A stretch of 64,000 bases of DNA from Bradyrhizobium sp. STM 3843 (GTDB lineage: Bacteria > Pseudomonadota > Alphaproteobacteria > Rhizobiales > Xanthobacteraceae), in the NCBI RefSeq assembly GCF_000239815.1, contig NZ_CAFK01000024.1:1-64000 (forward strand), written 5' to 3'. Position numbers and translations under genes: made by a program. Each line of letters starts with the position of its first letter. The stretch's first letter is position 1. Below, piece after piece: positions 61,912 through 64,000 of the stretch. Under the pieces are notes generated by a model. That model did not search any database. It had not been told where the DNA came from and saw only the letters and a list, made by a program, of their open reading frames with translations.

Positions 61912-63504
61912 GTGAGTTCGATGCGTCGCGTAGTTTGCGTGTGCCTGTGCCTATCTTCTTTCGCTGCGAGTACCAATCAAGTATGGGCGACCGATCTCGC
62001 CCTGCCTCCCCCACTTCCCCCGCCGTCGACCAGCGTCTTCGCCTACAGGTGGAGCGGCTGTCATGCCGGCGTCAACGTCGGCTATGGATGGTCACGCCAG
62101 CAGCAGACATTGAGCCAGAGCGGCAACACCAATGTTGCGTCGGCCCAGCAGCCAGCCACCACCAACACGGCTGGCGGGTCGACCCAGCAGACCACGCCGC
62201 CGCCGACCAATCAGAACGGGAACGGTGGTGGATGGAAGCCGCCCTACCACCACCATGGTCACGGCCAGCACGGTGATCATGACGGGTGGAAGGACGGCAA
62301 GCATCACGACCACGATAAATACCCGGACCATAAGTGGTCGCACTACGATCAGCACGATGGCCACGACCATGATGCTGGCTACGGTTGGCCACAGGTTGGT
62401 TCAAACTACGACCACAACAAGCACGCCGACCATGACTGGCCGTGGCAGGGTCAGCAACACGCCTACGACAAGGACTCGTACAAGGACTTGGGCTACGGCT
62501 GGCCACACATCGGGCAATACGGCGACCATGACAAGTCAGGCGGTCACGACTGGCAGCAGCAGCACGCGGATGGCGCGTATGACAGGTCGACGTGGCTGCG
62601 GCAGGACGGGCACGACGCACATGGCGGCTACGGCTGGCCGCAAACGCGACAATACGCCGACTACGACAAGTCGGGCAGCTCCAGCTGGCAACAGCAGCCG
62701 GCCTATGACAAGCACGACTGGCAGAAGGACGGCTGGCAGAAAGACAAGTGGCCCAAAGACGAATGGGCAAAAGATCAGTGGCCGAAGCACGATCACGGCG
62801 GACACGCCTGGCAGCCTGTTCCTCCGAACAAGCCCGGATGGCCGCAGAACAATCCTCCGCCGAACAACAATGGCGGAGGGCAGGCGCAGCAGCCGAACCC
62901 GCCTCCCGCCCAGGGCAACACTGTTAGCGCTGCGGCGGTCCAGCCGTTGCTGCTGCAAACACCGGTGGCGACCTCCAGCGATGGCGATGACGTGATCGGC
63001 GGCTTGCAGCTCGGCTGCGATTACCAGATGGATCGCTTCGTCGTCGGCATCCAGGCGATGGCGGATTTTGCCAAGATCAACTCGTTCAGCTCCATCCCCC
63101 AGGTGCCGCAGCTCGCGACCAGCACGACGGCGAACAACCTCTACACCGCCACGGTGCGGGCGGGCTATCTCGTGACTCCCGCGATCCTGGCCTATCTGAA
63201 GGGCGGTGCGGCATGGACGCGAACGAGCGTCGCGGTCGTCAACAACGGCTCCGGCCAATCGGCGACTGCGTCGTTTGATCGTACCGGGTGGACGGTCGGA
63301 GCCGGCGTCGAATGGATGTTCGACCGGCACTGGTCGGCATTCGCCGAATATGACTATGCGGATTTCGGCCGTGTGACGGGTCCGCTGACGGGCGCGGCCG
63401 CGCTCGCCGGAGGTCCGAACGTCGTCAGCCTGAAATCGCAGATGCATACGGTTCTGGTGGGCGTCAACTACAAGTTCGATCTGCTCGCGTTATCCGGCAG
63501 GTAG
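61912..63504 (+). CDS. Omp25-like outer-membrane barrel with long His/Asp/Trp-rich insertion
   Basis: This 530-residue protein has a signal peptide (ending VWATDL). The first barrel hairpin (WSGCHAGVNVGYGWS, about 47-61) is separated from the rest (VIGGLQLGCDYQ, from about 361, to the end YKFDLLALSGR) by some 300 residues. Residues 111-303 of the insert are extremely rich in H, D, K, W, Y and G, with GYGWP at 156, 194 and 239 and five pentads of W-x-K-D type (270-294). A GTG at 61912 or an ATG at 61921 is the start. The insert may face outward and bind metals; this is inference. Confidence 0.9.
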   Translation: MSSMRRVVCVCLCLSSFAASTNQVWATDLALPPPLPPPSTSVFAYRWSGCHAGVNVGYGWSRQQQTLSQSGNTNVASAQQPATTNTAGGSTQQTTPPPTNQNGNGGGWKPPYHHHGHGQHGDHDGWKDGKHHDHDKYPDHKWSHYDQHDGHDHDAGYGWPQVGSNYDHNKHADHDWPWQGQQHAYDKDSYKDLGYGWPHIGQYGDHDKSGGHDWQQQHADGAYDRSTWLRQDGHDAHGGYGWPQTRQYADYDKSGSSSWQQQPAYDKHDWQKDGWQKDKWPKDEWAKDQWPKHDHGGHAWQPVPPNKPGWPQNNPPPNNNGGGQAQQPNPPPAQGNTVSAAAVQPLLLQTPVATSSDGDDVIGGLQLGCDYQMDRFVVGIQAMADFAKINSFSSIPQVPQLATSTTANNLYTATVRAGYLVTPAILAYLKGGAAWTRTSVAVVNNGSGQSATASFDRTGWTVGAGVEWMFDRHWSAFAEYDYADFGRVTGPLTGAAALAGGPNVVSLKSQMHTVLVGVNYKFDLLALSGR

Positions 63505-63539
63505 GGGGCGGACGCTTCAAACTCTTGCCAGCAACACGA

Positions 63540-63564
63540 GGCCGCCTGGTTGACCCAGGCGGCC
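63540..63564 (+). terminator. Terminator-like hairpin after the barrel gene
   Basis: A perfect 10-bp stem, GGCCGCCTGG (63540-63549)/CCAGGCGGCC (63555-63564), with a five-base loop lies 36 bases after the stop. No strong T-run follows. Confidence 0.65.
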
Positions 63565-63658
63565 ATCGCTGTCTGATGCGTCCATATGCCGACGGGCCGG
63601 CGACATAGGGGCGCATGGTCGAGAAGGATCTGAACCCCGGCCGCCCATCGGGGAGGGA

Positions 63659-63871
63659 CTATTTGTTCGCCGGGGTGGGGCTGCTCTTGCTGGACCCGGT
63701 GGTCACCGGCGATGAGCCGTTCTGGTTGGAGGCGGTCGTTCTGTCCCGGTTGGTGTAGTAGATCGCGGCCACGACGACGGCAATCACGCAGACGAGGGCG
63801 ATGATCCAGCCGGTGGCATTGCGTCCACGCCGGCGGTCGAATGCCGGGCGATCGTCATTCGGATCGGTCAT
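63659..63871 (-). CDS. Small single-span membrane protein
   Basis: This 70-residue protein has a charged N-terminus (MTDPNDDRPAFDRRRGR), one transmembrane helix (about 20-40: TGWIIALVCVIAVVVAAIYY) and a Ser/Thr/Pro/Asn-rich tail. A GGAGAGG site lies just upstream of the ATG. Small proteins of this type are common in rhizobia; the function is unknown. The remaining bases 63872-64000 hold no gene that I can support. Confidence 0.75.
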   Translation of the reverse strand: MTDPNDDRPAFDRRRGRNATGWIIALVCVIAVVVAAIYYTNRDRTTASNQNGSSPVTTGSSKSSPTPANK

Positions 63872-64000
63872 TGCGCGCCTCTCCTGTTAAGCGGTTCGAC
63901 TGGGGGGCGATGCGCCCATGGCTGTCTTCCCGCATCGCCGTCCGCGATGACCCTGCCAACAGGGCCGGCGAAGTCCAGTTCCTAGAGCCGCGCATTCGAA

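Noticed and set aside
1..64000. CRISPR array or insertion sequence
   Set aside because: No set of regularly spaced repeats and no transposase reading frame or terminal inverted repeats were found by eye.

Overview
The window looks like a chromosomal segment of a soil alphaproteobacterium of the Bradyrhizobium/Rhodopseudomonas type. The reasons are high GC, high-GC codon use, a complete periplasmic Sox thiosulfate-oxidation system, many NitT/NMT1-type ABC transporters, an Omp25-like outer-membrane protein, and intergenic palindromes of the kind common in Bradyrhizobium. This placement is inference from gene content; no rRNA or tRNA gene was seen.

Layout. (1) 1-3.4 kb: the 5' part of a cytochrome P450 gene (cut by the window edge) and a chemoreceptor. 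(2) 3.5-20.2 kb: a sulfur-oxidation locus. It has an ArsR-type regulator with two cysteines placed as in SqrR/BigR, soxS, soxV, soxW, soxXYZABCD, two exported DsrE-like proteins, four YeeE/YedE-type membrane proteins, a rhodanese, an ETHE1/Blh-type persulfide dioxygenase, a DUF2892 protein and a Crp/Fnr regulator. Four AT-rich dyads lie before soxS/soxV, soxW, soxX and the split YeeE/YedE pair and probably bind the regulator. (3) 20.9-24.2 kb: an Mfd-like helicase. (4) 24.3-38.3 kb: a catabolic island with a LysR regulator and four copies of one 32-bp element with constant spacing. These lie before a creatininase/CocE-hydrolase unit, a cupin/cysteine-hydrolase/FAD-oxidase/quinone-reductase unit, an outer-membrane protein, and an ABC transporter/amidohydrolase/Rieske-oxygenase unit. 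The gene set suggests uptake and breakdown of an N-containing heterocycle; the substrate is unknown. (5) 38.3-44.8 kb: a six-gene minus-strand operon (NitT-type transporter, class III CoA-transferase, citryl-CoA-lyase-like enzyme, SMP-30 lactonase) divergent from an IclR regulator, with three TTCTG/CAGAA dyads between them.

(6) 45-48.7 kb: a scarred accessory stretch. An intact haloacid-dehalogenase gene is followed by an approximately 780-bp direct duplication that carries a 5'-truncated second copy. The second copy ends exactly where a C-terminal remnant of a prokaryotic Argonaute begins, followed by small orphan ORFs. (7) 48.9-53.2 kb: a chemoreceptor and a periplasmic binding protein in one operon, and a ParB-like protein. 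(8) 53.5-64 kb: a composite intergenic repeat, a regulator made of two fused TetR units, a large beta-propeller/di-haem cytochrome c protein, an exported catalase-like protein, a PIGK-repeat peptide, a papain-like exported protein and an Omp25-type barrel with a large His/Asp/Trp-rich insertion.

The strongest candidates for undescribed biology are the four-promoter LysR regulon of region 4, the fused double-TetR regulator with its candidate operators, the Argonaute scar, and the His/Asp-rich barrel insertion.
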